From contig JBPPNC010000222.1 in assembly GCA_051306365.1 (NCBI GenBank), positions 1 to 44,264 of the forward strand: a DNA stretch of 44,264 bases, given 5' to 3'. This document shows positions 16,421-24,039 of this stretch, piece by piece. Position numbers and translations under genes: made by a program. Position 1 is the stretch's first letter; every line of letters begins with the position of its first letter. The notes under the pieces were generated by a model, which did no database searches, was not told where the DNA came from, and worked only from the letters and a program-made list of their open reading frames with translations. Origin of the DNA: Svornostia sp051306365 (GTDB lineage: Bacteria; Actinomycetota; Thermoleophilia; Solirubrobacterales; Solirubrobacteraceae).

Positions 16421-18301
16421 TTACTCGACCGTGACTGTTTTCGCCAGATTGCGAGGCTGGTCGACATTCAGCCCGCGCGTGCGGGCGATCGCGTACGCCA
16501 GCAGCTGCAGCGGGATGACCGCCAGGATCGGCTGGAGCATCCAGTCGAGCTTCGGGACACGCAGGACGACCTCGGCGTGCTCGCCGATCTCCGTGTTGCC
16601 CTCGGTCGCCACGGCGATGACGTGCGCGCCGCGGGCCCGCACCTCCTGCATGTTGCTCACGACCTTGTCGAGCACCGGCGAGTCGGTCGCCACCGCCACG
16701 ACGGGCGTGGCCTCGTCGAGCAGCGCGATCGGCCCGTGCTTCATCTCGCCCGCCGCGTAGGCGTCGGTGGCGATGTAGCTGATCTCCTTGAGCTTCAGCG
16801 CCCCCTCGAGCGCCACGGGCAGGCCGATGTGCCGGCCGATGTAGAGGAAGAAGCTCGACGGCCCGAAGCGCTCGGCCACGGGCTGGATGCGTGCCTCCTC
16901 GCCCTCCAGCAGCTCGGCGATGGCGTGCGGGATCCGCTTGAGATCGGCGATGAGCTCGCGGCGGCGCGGTGTATCCATCGTGCCCTGCAGCTCGGCGAGC
17001 CGCAGCGCGAGCAGGTACATCACGGCCACCTGGCAGAGGAACGTCTTCGTGGCGGCGACGCCGATCTCCAGGCCCGCGCGCGTGAAGAGGACGCCGTCGG
17101 CGTCGCGCGTGGCCTGGGAGCCCATGACGTTCGTGACCGCGAGCACCGTGGCGCCGCGCTCGCGCGCAAGGCGCATGGCGGCCAGCGTGTCCGCGGTCTC
17201 ACCGGACTGTGTGATCCCGATGACGACGTCGCCCTGCCCGAGCACCGGGTTGCGGTAGCGGTACTCGGAGGCCACCTCGACCTCGACGGGGACCCGCGCC
17301 CACTCCTCGATCGTGTAACGGCCGATGAGGCCCGCGTGGTAGCTCGTCCCACACGCCACGACGACGATGCGCTTGACGCCCTTCAGCAGCTCCTCGTCGA
17401 GCGCGCCGGGCTCGTCGAGGTCCACACCGTCCTCGCGGACGGTGCGGTCGGCGATCGTCTCGGCGACGGCGTCGGCCTGCTCGTGGATCTCCTTGAGCAT
17501 GAACGTCTCGAAGCCGCCCTTCTCGGCGGCCTCCTCGTCCCAGTCGACCCGATCGACGGACCGGTCGATCGGCGTGCCATCCGGCGTCTGCAGCTCCACG
17601 CCGTCGGGTCGCACGACGACGATCTCGTCGTTCTCGATGAGCTGCACGTCGCGCGTCTCCTTCAGGAACGCGGGGATCGCTGAGGCGATGAACTGCTCGC
17701 CGTCGCCGCGGCCGATGACGAGCGGGCATTCCTTGCGCGCGCCGACCAGGAGGCCGGGCTCGTCGGCGTTCATCGCGACGAAGGCGTAGTGGCCCTGCAG
17801 CTCGGCGTAGGCGGCGCGCACCGCGGTGACGAGGTCGCCGTCGGCCAGGTGGCGGCGGATGAGGTGCGCGATGACCTCGGCGTCCGTCTCGCTGGTGAAG
17901 ACGCAGCCCTCGGCGACCAGGCCCTGTTTGAGCGCCATGTAGTTCTCGACGATGCCGTTGACGACGACGTGCACGCGGTCCGTCGTGTCGAAGTGCGGGT
18001 GGGCGTTCTCCTCGTTGACCCGCCCGTGGGTCGCCCAGCGGGTGTGCCCGATGCCGGTGGCGACCTCCTGGGTCGCCGTCGCCGTGCCGCCCGCGGCGGG
18101 TGCGGCCTGCGTGCCCTGACGGGCCGCGATCGCGTCCTCGAGGTGGCTGAGGTTGCCGACCGCGCGCACGGACTCGATCTCGCCGTCGCGCAGCACGGAG
18201 ACCCCGGCCGAGTCGTAGCCGCGGTATTCGAGCTTCTGCAGACCGGCGAGGAGCAGCTCCTGCGCCGAGCGTGTGCCGACGTATCCGACGATCCCGCACA
18301 T
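16421..18301 (-). CDS. glmS: Glutamine-fructose-6-phosphate aminotransferase (isomerising)
   Basis: Makes glucosamine-6-phosphate, the first step to UDP-GlcNAc. 626 residues. The mature N-terminal Cys nucleophile follows Met in MCGIVGYVG (class II amidotransferase). Two SIS sugar-isomerase domains follow, with ACGTSYHAG and SGETADT. The C-terminus RNLAKTVTVE is the usual end. The ATG has AAAGGG just upstream. It lies 119 bases after glmM, so both consecutive amino-sugar steps are encoded together. No glmS ribozyme-like sequence was noticed in that spacer. Confidence 0.96.
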   Translation of the reverse strand: MCGIVGYVGTRSAQELLLAGLQKLEYRGYDSAGVSVLRDGEIESVRAVGNLSHLEDAIAARQGTQAAPAAGGTATATQEVATGIGHTRWATHGRVNEENAHPHFDTTDRVHVVVNGIVENYMALKQGLVAEGCVFTSETDAEVIAHLIRRHLADGDLVTAVRAAYAELQGHYAFVAMNADEPGLLVGARKECPLVIGRGDGEQFIASAIPAFLKETRDVQLIENDEIVVVRPDGVELQTPDGTPIDRSVDRVDWDEEAAEKGGFETFMLKEIHEQADAVAETIADRTVREDGVDLDEPGALDEELLKGVKRIVVVACGTSYHAGLIGRYTIEEWARVPVEVEVASEYRYRNPVLGQGDVVIGITQSGETADTLAAMRLARERGATVLAVTNVMGSQATRDADGVLFTRAGLEIGVAATKTFLCQVAVMYLLALRLAELQGTMDTPRRRELIADLKRIPHAIAELLEGEEARIQPVAERFGPSSFFLYIGRHIGLPVALEGALKLKEISYIATDAYAAGEMKHGPIALLDEATPVVAVATDSPVLDKVVSNMQEVRARGAHVIAVATEGNTEIGEHAEVVLRVPKLDWMLQPILAVIPLQLLAYAIARTRGLNVDQPRNLAKTVTVE

Positions 18302-18420
18302 GCGGCGAGCCCTTTCTGCAGGGGGGCGACGTACGCCCGTCCCGGGCGCTACGAAGGCGTTCGACAGTAGCAGTCGGGGTCCTGCGTCAGGGGTCGTTCA
18401 GGACGCCGCTGTGACGCGCG

Positions 18421-19743
18421 TCACGCGACGCCCGCGGTCTCGCGCACGAGCGCGACGAGCCGGCCGCACACGTCGTCGGCCTCCTCGTCGCCGGGCGCCT
18501 CGACCATGACGCGCACAAGCTGCTCGGTGCCACTGGCGCGCACCAGGACCCGGCCGCGGCCCTCCAGCGCGCCGTTCTCGCGCTCGATCGCCGCGGCGAG
18601 CTCCGTGCTCGCCATCGCGGCATCACGATCGCCAACCGCGACGTTGACGAGGCGCTGCGGCAGCTTGTCCATCGCATCGCGCTGCGCGAGATCGCTCTCA
18701 CCGAGCGCCTCGAGCGTGAGCAGGGCGGTGGCGACCCCGTCGCCCGACGGACAGAAGCCGAGGTCGATGACGTGCCCGGACTGCTCGCCGCCGAGCGCCC
18801 ACCCGCGGGCGCGCAGCTCCTCGAGGACGTAGCGGTCGCCGACGTTCGTGATCGCGACCTCGATGCCGGCATCGCGCATCGCGGTGTGGAAGCCGTAGTT
18901 CGTCATCACCGTGACCGCAACGCCGCCGCCGAGCCGCCCCGCGGTGCGCAGGTGCAGCGCCGCCAGGGCGATGAGCTCGTCGCCATCGACGATCTCCCCC
19001 GCGCGGTCGACGGCGAGCACGCGGTCGCCGTCTCCGTCGAAGGCAAAGCCGACGTCGTACCGACCGTCGCGCATGCCCGCGACGAGCGCGTCGAGGTGCG
19101 TCGACCCGCAACCGTCGTTGATGTTGCGGCCGTCCGGCTGATCGCCGATGACGTCCACGTGCGCGCCGAGGCGGCGGAAGATCTCCGGCGCCACCCGGTA
19201 CGTGGCCCCGTGCGCGCAGTCAAGGAGGATCCGGCGGCCCTGAAGGTCGAGCCCCGTGAAGCGTGTGTGCAGCGCCCGCAGGTAGTCCTCCTGGGTGCCG
19301 TGCAGCGCGCGGATGCGGCCGATTCCGTCCGTCGGCGGGGCGACGTCGTCGTCGAGCCGCGCCTCGATCGCCACCTCGGTGTCGTCCGAGAGCTTGAAGC
19401 CGTCCGCGGCGAAGAACTTGATGCCGTTGTCCGCGAACGGGTTGTGCGACGCGCTGATGACCGCGGCGAGATCGAACCCGTAGCGGCGCACGAGCAGCGG
19501 CGCCGCCGGCGTGGGCAGCACGCCGCCGAGCAGGACCTCGGCGCCCGCACCCGCCGCACCCGCGGCCAGCGCGGCCTCGAGCATCTCGCCCGATTCGCGC
19601 GTGTCACGGATGACGAGCACCCGCGGGTGCTCGGCGGCGGCCTGGAGCGTCGCCGCGCGACCGAGCCTCACCCCCAGGTCGGCGGTGAGCAGGTCGCCGG
19701 CGACGCCACGGACGCCGTCGGTGCCGAACAGCTTGCGGGCCAT
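18421..19743 (-). CDS. glmM: Phosphoglucosamine mutase
   Basis: Converts glucosamine-6-phosphate to glucosamine-1-phosphate. 440 residues. Motifs: FGTDGVRG at the start, the phosphoserine loop ISASHNP, the metal loop DGDGDR, and the sugar loop GGEQSGH. The C-terminal phosphate-binding VRASGTE is present. The ATG lies 26 bases after rpsI, the common actinobacterial order rplM-rpsI-glmM. Its stop lies inside a 14-bp perfect palindrome (18411-18424). Confidence 0.96.
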   Translation of the reverse strand: MARKLFGTDGVRGVAGDLLTADLGVRLGRAATLQAAAEHPRVLVIRDTRESGEMLEAALAAGAAGAGAEVLLGGVLPTPAAPLLVRRYGFDLAAVISASHNPFADNGIKFFAADGFKLSDDTEVAIEARLDDDVAPPTDGIGRIRALHGTQEDYLRALHTRFTGLDLQGRRILLDCAHGATYRVAPEIFRRLGAHVDVIGDQPDGRNINDGCGSTHLDALVAGMRDGRYDVGFAFDGDGDRVLAVDRAGEIVDGDELIALAALHLRTAGRLGGGVAVTVMTNYGFHTAMRDAGIEVAITNVGDRYVLEELRARGWALGGEQSGHVIDLGFCPSGDGVATALLTLEALGESDLAQRDAMDKLPQRLVNVAVGDRDAAMASTELAAAIERENGALEGRGRVLVRASGTEQLVRVMVEAPGDEEADDVCGRLVALVRETAGVA

Positions 19744-19769
19744 TCGAAAGAGTGTGACGCGAGCGCCGG

Positions 19770-20519
19770 TTAGCGCTTGCTGAACTGCGGCCGCTTGCGG
19801 GCCTTCTTCAGGCCGGCCTTCTTGCGCTCCTTGGCCCGTGCGTCACGGGTCAGAAAGCCGCGGCGCTTGAGCTCGCCACGCAGGTTCGGGTCGGCCTCGA
19901 GCAGTGCCCGCGAGATGCCGTGGCGCAGCGCCCCGGCCTGGGCGGAGACGCCGCCACCGTGCATACGCGCGATGACGTCCATCTTCTCCTCGTACCCGAC
20001 GGCCTCGAGCGGCTGGCGGATGTTCCGCTGCAGCGTGGGACGCGGGAAGAACTGATCGATCGTCTTGCCGTTGATGATGTACTCGCCCGTGCCGGGCTTG
20101 AGGATCACGCGGGCGACGGCCGTCTTGCGCTTGCCGGTCGCGCGGTAGCGCGCGTCGGCGGCGAGCTCGATGGCGGCGGCGATCGGCTGCTGGTCGAGGA
20201 GATCGTCCTCGTCCTCGCTGCTGCCGTCATCGTCACCGTCCTCGCGGGACAGCGGGTCAGCGCCCTCCTCGACGATGTCGACCTCGAGGTCCATGCCCGG
20301 GATGGCCGGCTTCTCGCGCGGCGTGGGCTCCTCCTCGGCCTCGTCCTCGGCCGCCTCCGCGACGGGCTCGGCGGGGGTCTCCTCGGCGGGCGCCTCGGCC
20401 TCAGCGGCGGGCTGCTCAGCGTCGGACGCGGTCGCCTCGACTTCGACGGCTTCGGCGTCAGCCGATGTCGCGGACTCCTCTTCGGGAGTGCCCTCGGTCG
20501 GCGTCTCGTCGTCGATCAC
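19770..20519 (-). CDS. rpsI: Ribosomal protein S9 with a very long acidic N-terminal extension
   Basis: The C-terminal 130 residues are ordinary S9: ATGKRKTAVARV, the GGGVSAQAGALRHG loop, and the basic tail KKARKRPQFSKR that reaches the decoding site. Ahead of it are about 118 residues rich in Glu, Asp, Ala and Pro, which should be disordered and strongly negative. Actinobacterial S9 proteins often have a short acidic extension, but 249 residues in total is far above the usual 130-170. The GTG at 20519 overlaps the rplM stop (GTGA), which supports the long start. No internal ATG near the S9 core is better placed. Confidence 0.93.
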   Translation of the reverse strand: MIDDETPTEGTPEEESATSADAEAVEVEATASDAEQPAAEAEAPAEETPAEPVAEAAEDEAEEEPTPREKPAIPGMDLEVDIVEEGADPLSREDGDDDGSSEDEDDLLDQQPIAAAIELAADARYRATGKRKTAVARVILKPGTGEYIINGKTIDQFFPRPTLQRNIRQPLEAVGYEEKMDVIARMHGGGVSAQAGALRHGISRALLEADPNLRGELKRRGFLTRDARAKERKKAGLKKARKRPQFSKR

Positions 20520-20950
20520 GACTTGATCTCCATCGGTTGCGGCTGCTGGGCGGAGTGGGGATGCTCCGGGCCGGCGTAGATCTTGAGCTTCGTGATCTGC
20601 TTGCGCGCCAGGCGGTTACGGGGCAGCATCCCCTTGACGGCCAGCCGAAGGACTTCCTCCGGCCGGCGCTCCAGCATCTCCTCGAGCGTGCGGGTCTTCA
20701 GCCCGCCCGGGTAGCCGGAGTGACGGTGGTAGAGCTTCTCAGCGCGCTTGTTGCCGGTGACCGAGATCTTCTCCGCGTTGATGACCACGACGAAGTCGCC
20801 GGTGTCAACGTGCGGGGTGTACTCCGGCTTGCGCTTGCCGCGCAGCGCGTCGGCGATCTGCGTCGCCAGCCGCCCGAGGGTGAGCCCGGTGGCGTCGACG
20901 AGCAGCCAGTTGCGCTCGCGGGTTTCGGAATTCGCGACGTAAGTCTTCAT
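20516..20950 (-). CDS. rplM: Ribosomal protein L13
   Basis: 144 residues of large-subunit L13. Family motifs: WLLVDATGLTLGRLAT near the start, GKRKPEYTPHVDTGD, VKGMLPRNRLARK, and KLKIYAGPEHPHSAQQP at the end. First gene of the leftward ribosomal/cell-wall operon, coupled to rpsI by a GTGA overlap. A TATGCT hexamer on the same strand (21008-21003) about 50 bases upstream is a candidate -10 box, but no clear -35 was found. Confidence 0.97.
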   Translation of the reverse strand: MKTYVANSETRERNWLLVDATGLTLGRLATQIADALRGKRKPEYTPHVDTGDFVVVINAEKISVTGNKRAEKLYHRHSGYPGGLKTRTLEEMLERRPEEVLRLAVKGMLPRNRLARKQITKLKIYAGPEHPHSAQQPQPMEIKS

Positions 20951-21090
20951 GAGCGAGAAAGCGCGCCCGCTGGGCCAGGGTGGCCCCGCGGCGCGACGAC
21001 CAAGCATAGGACATCGGCGACGGGCATGGAATCACGCACCAGCAAGGCCGATTTCCGCCCTGGCGTTCGATAGTGTGCCCGCGACCCAGA

Positions 21091-21229
21091 TGCCGAACCT
21101 GCGGCGCCGACTCCCGGTGGCGCAGGACGGGGGATCCGATGGGCGCCTCGGCGCCCGGGGGCGAATCCAGGCAGTGCCGCCTGGTAGCGCGGAAACACCG
21201 CGCGAGCCCGTCAGCTAACCCCGCAGGCC
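21091..21229 (+). promoter_or_regulatory. c-di-AMP riboswitch (ydaO-yuaA class)
   Basis: The conserved blocks of the ydaO/yuaA class are present in order: GCCGAACC, GGGGGATCCGA (21129-21139), GGGGGCGAATC (21157-21167), and CCCGTCAGCTAACCCCG (21207-21223) followed by CAGGC. Helices can be paired by eye: CCTGCG/CGCAGG (21098-21103 with 21121-21126), GGGCGC/GCGCCC (21141-21146 with 21151-21156), CCAGGC/GCCTGG (21167-21172 with 21179-21184) and GCGCGG/CCGCGC (21187-21192 with 21198-21203). In actinobacteria this class usually switches off cell-wall hydrolases when c-di-AMP is high. Here it precedes an M23 peptidase by 18 bases. Confidence 0.9.
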
Positions 21230-21247
21230 ACCACCGGAGACCCAGTT

Positions 21248-22441
21248 CTGAAGCGAGCACTCGTCGCACTGCCCTGCGCCGCCGTCCTCGGCCTCCCGGC
21301 CGCGGCGTCCGCTGCACCCGTGCCCGCGACGACCGTCTCCGGCGGCGCGTACGCCTCCGCCCCCGCGACCGTTGCGACGATCACGTGCCGCGGCGCGTGC
21401 GACGGGATCGACCGCGTCAGGACCGGCACGCTGCTGCGCATCAAGGGCGCGCGGATGGCCGACGTGCGCACCGTCGTCTTCCTCGGCGCCGCCGGCACGC
21501 AGGACGACGTCGAGGCGCCCGCGATCCGCCCGAAGCGCCGTCAGGTCGACGTCCGGGTACCCGAAGGCGCGCGGACCGGCCCCGTGATGCTGAAGAACGG
21601 CGACGGCGCCCCGTCCGCGCCCAGCAAGGACGTCATCGCGTTCGACACGAGCGCGAAGGACCTCGCTACGGCCCCCGGCGGCCCCGTCGCCGCGCGCGTC
21701 GGCGCCGACAGGATCTTCTACGACGGAACCCGCACCGCGTCCCTGGACCTGCTGGTGCGCGGGTCGGCCGCGGTCGACATCGTCGTCGAGCTGCTCCGCA
21801 GCAGCGACGGCGTGGTCATCGGGCGTTGGCCGATGGGGCAGATCCCGCCCGGCGAGCTCACGCGCGTCTCGTGGACCGGCGTGTCCCAGGGCAAGGTCCA
21901 GCCCGAGGGCCGCTACGAATTCCGGGTGTACAACGGCCAGCCCGGCGCATCCGCCGGGGCCGCGCGCGCCGCCCAGGCCGCCAGCCCGCCCGCGGTGACC
22001 GACTCGTTCCTCTTCCTCGACCACCAGTTCCCGATCCGCGGCAAGCACACGTACGGCGAGGGCGCCGGCCGCTACGGCGCCGGCCGCGACTACGGCGGCC
22101 ACCAGGGTCAGGACGTGTTCGCCGCGTGCGGCACCCCGCTCGTCGCCGCGCGGGGCGGCACGGTCCGCTGGAAGGCCACGCACGGCAACGCCGGGAACTA
22201 CCTCGTGATCGACGGGGCCGGCACGGGCACGGACTACGCGTACATGCACCTGCGCGACCCTGCGCTGGTCGACAGGGGCGAGCGGGTGCGCACCGGCCAG
22301 GTCATCGGCTACGTCGGCGACACCGGCCGGGCCAGCGGCTGCCACCTGCATTTCGAGCTGTGGTCCGGCCCGGGCTGGTACCGGGGCGGCAAGCCGTTCG
22401 ATCCCATGCCGCAGCTCAAGGCCTGGGACGCGCAGAGCTGA
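21248..22441 (+). CDS. Secreted M23-family cell-wall endopeptidase, probable CTG start
   Basis: Zinc endopeptidase acting on peptidoglycan cross-links. The C-terminal domain (about residues 265-397) has the M23 zinc set: the GGHQGQD segment (His, Asp) and CHLHFELW (HxH). The N-terminal half is beta-rich and may be IPT/TIG-like. From GTG 21320 the protein lacks a signal peptide. Reading back in frame to CTG 21248 adds LKRALVALPCAAVLGLPA then ASA, a textbook signal peptide. A GGAGA lies seven bases before that CTG and no other start codon fits. Controlled by the c-di-AMP riboswitch just upstream. Confidence 0.88.
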   Translation: MKRALVALPCAAVLGLPAAASAAPVPATTVSGGAYASAPATVATITCRGACDGIDRVRTGTLLRIKGARMADVRTVVFLGAAGTQDDVEAPAIRPKRRQVDVRVPEGARTGPVMLKNGDGAPSAPSKDVIAFDTSAKDLATAPGGPVAARVGADRIFYDGTRTASLDLLVRGSAAVDIVVELLRSSDGVVIGRWPMGQIPPGELTRVSWTGVSQGKVQPEGRYEFRVYNGQPGASAGAARAAQAASPPAVTDSFLFLDHQFPIRGKHTYGEGAGRYGAGRDYGGHQGQDVFAACGTPLVAARGGTVRWKATHGNAGNYLVIDGAGTGTDYAYMHLRDPALVDRGERVRTGQVIGYVGDTGRASGCHLHFELWSGPGWYRGGKPFDPMPQLKAWDAQS

Positions 22442-22484
22442 AGGGGTCACGACGTCCCGGCGCGCGCATAGACTGCCGCGCCTG

Positions 22485-23198
22485 ATGTCGGTGACCGCCA
22501 AGCTCCGCCCCGCCAAGATTCGCAGCGCGCTGAAGCGCCGGTGGTTTGAGCGGATCGTCCCGCGGCTCGACCTCGCCCCCATGCCGGGCCTCGTGGACGT
22601 CGGCACGGCATACGGCGGCTGGACGATCCCGGTCGACCTCGTCACCGCCGACTGGACGTGCTGGTGCATCGGCGCGGGAGGCGACATCACCTTCGATCTC
22701 GAACTCCTCGACCGCGGCGCGCTGGTCCGAGCGTTCGAGCCCGCCCCGCTCTACGTCGAGCACGCCCGCGAACAGGCCGCCGGCCGCGAGCGGTTCACCG
22801 CCCAGCAGGTCGCGATCGCCACCGAGGACGGCCCGCTCCGACTGCAGATGAGCCACCACGAGGGCAGCAACTCCGTCTCGAGTGCCAACCTCTACGACAC
22901 CGAGGACGCCTTCATCGAGGTGCCCGGGCGCACGCTCGCCTCCCTGAAGGCCGAACTCGGTGACGAACGGGTCGACCTCCTGAAGCTCGATATCGAGGGC
23001 GCCGAGTACGACGTGATGCGCGGCGTCGACCTGCGCTCCCTGGGAGTGTCCGTGTTCTCGACCCAGCTGCACCACACCGGCTCAGTCGCCGACGCGCGAG
23101 CGCTCATCGCCGACGTCCAGCGGCAGGGCTACGCGCTGGTCGCCTGCCGGCCCGTCATCAAGCTCACGTTCGTTCACAGCGACCTGCTGCCGGGCTAA
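22485..23198 (+). CDS. FkbM-family SAM-dependent methyltransferase
   Basis: 237 residues, Rossmann methyltransferase. Family signs: LVDVGTAYGGWTIP (motif I region), VRAFEPAPLYVEHA, and the hallmark LLKLDIEGAEYDVM near residue 168. FkbM enzymes O-methylate sugars, lipids or polyketides; the substrate here is unknown. A TAGACT hexamer ends about ten bases before the ATG and could be the -10 box of a short-leader transcript. It overlaps the convergent csoR end by four bases. Confidence 0.88.
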   Translation: MSVTAKLRPAKIRSALKRRWFERIVPRLDLAPMPGLVDVGTAYGGWTIPVDLVTADWTCWCIGAGGDITFDLELLDRGALVRAFEPAPLYVEHAREQAAGRERFTAQQVAIATEDGPLRLQMSHHEGSNSVSSANLYDTEDAFIEVPGRTLASLKAELGDERVDLLKLDIEGAEYDVMRGVDLRSLGVSVFSTQLHHTGSVADARALIADVQRQGYALVACRPVIKLTFVHSDLLPG

Positions 23199-23491
23199 CC
23201 GCGCCGCATGAGCCGCGCGACCGCGCCCAGGAGCTCCTCGGTCTTCTCCTCGCGCTCCTCGCCCTGCGCGCCCATGACGCAGTGGCGGGTGTGCTCGTCG
23301 ACGAGCCCGAGGGCGACCTTGTCCAGTGCCGCCTGCACGGCGCTGATCTGGGTGAGGACGTCGATGCAGTAGCGGTCGTCGTCGACCATGCCCTGGATAC
23401 CGCGGACCTGACCCTCGACGCGCTTGAGACGCTTGAGCAGCTGGTCCTTCGTGGCGGTGTAGCCAGGCGTGGTGGCGGTCTCGGCGGGCAT
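23195..23491 (-). CDS. csoR: CsoR-type copper-sensing repressor
   Basis: 98 residues, all-helical DUF156/CsoR family. It binds Cu(I), releases operator DNA and so de-represses copper export. The C-H-C ligand set is at Cys42, His67 and Cys71. This has the same 25/4 spacing as the Mycobacterium CsoR ligands and argues for copper rather than nickel or formaldehyde sensing. The ATG at 23491 lies 14 bases from a 17-bp palindrome, so it is probably self-regulated. No copper ATPase or chaperone gene is in the window, so its targets lie elsewhere or it is a lone gene. Confidence 0.92.
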   Translation of the reverse strand: MPAETATTPGYTATKDQLLKRLKRVEGQVRGIQGMVDDDRYCIDVLTQISAVQAALDKVALGLVDEHTRHCVMGAQGEEREEKTEELLGAVARLMRRG

Positions 23492-23505
23492 CCCGACATC
23501 GTAGC

Positions 23506-23522
23506 ATACCCCTCCGGGGTAT
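23506..23522. promoter_or_regulatory. CsoR operator
   Basis: Perfect inverted repeat ATACCCC-TCC-GGGGTAT. This matches the known CsoR box pattern (TACCCC with GGGGTA arms). It sits directly upstream of csoR, where bound repressor would block its promoter. Confidence 0.8.
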
Positions 23523-23625
23523 CAAGCGGCGGGAACACGTGACCCTTCTCCGGATTGCGCTCACCCCGTAGGCCACCCTGGTCAGGCGCCACGCCCGCCC
23601 GCTCAACCAGACGCTCGCCGCAACC

Positions 23626-23631
23626 TAGAAT
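23626..23631 (+). promoter_or_regulatory. TAGAAT -10 box of a likely leaderless transcript
   Basis: TAGAAT ends six bases before the ATG at 23638, so transcription should begin at or next to the A of the start codon. No ribosome-binding site lies between. A convincing -35 was not found. Confidence 0.45.
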
Positions 23632-23637
23632 CGCGGC

Positions 23638-24027
23638 ATGGCCCGTGCGACCGAGTGCCCGAACTGCGGAGAGCCTGTGAGCGCCTTCGCCGCCGGATGC
23701 GCCATCTGCGGGGCCGACCTCGAAGCGCATCGGCGACGCCTCGCCCAGCGGCCGAGCGTGGCCGAGGCGACCCGCCGAGTCCCTGATGTGCGCCTCCCGC
23801 ACCTCTCGTCGCGCATCGACCCGGACCTCGCACTCGTGACGGTGACCGTGCTCATGCTGCTGCTCGTCCCCATCATCGGTGCGCTGCTTGCCGGGCTCGG
23901 CGCGTGGGACCGCAACCGCAACGGGCGGATCACCATGCGCAACGTCTTCCTCGTCCTGCTCGCCCTGGGCCTCGCCACGTTCCTCATCGCGCCGTGGCAG
24001 TACGGCGTGCTCAGCCTGTTCTTCTGA
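23638..24027 (+). CDS. Zinc-ribbon membrane protein of unknown function
   Basis: 129 residues. The N-terminal double CxxC zinc ribbon is CPNCG (about 7-11) and CAICG (about 21-25). A polar linker follows, then two membrane helices (about 65-88 and 100-124) separated by a basic loop (WDRNRNGR). Proteins with this layout are common in actinobacteria and mostly uncharacterised. Probably translated without a leader (TAGAAT six bases upstream). It converges with guaA. Confidence 0.7.
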   Translation: MARATECPNCGEPVSAFAAGCAICGADLEAHRRRLAQRPSVAEATRRVPDVRLPHLSSRIDPDLALVTVTVLMLLLVPIIGALLAGLGAWDRNRNGRITMRNVFLVLLALGLATFLIAPWQYGVLSLFF

Positions 24028-24039
24028 ACAGGCCGAGCG

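Noticed and set aside
18302..18420. Possible glmS ribozyme or riboswitch upstream of glmS
   Set aside because: No ribozyme core sequence could be recognised in the 119 bases; the class is mostly found in Firmicutes.
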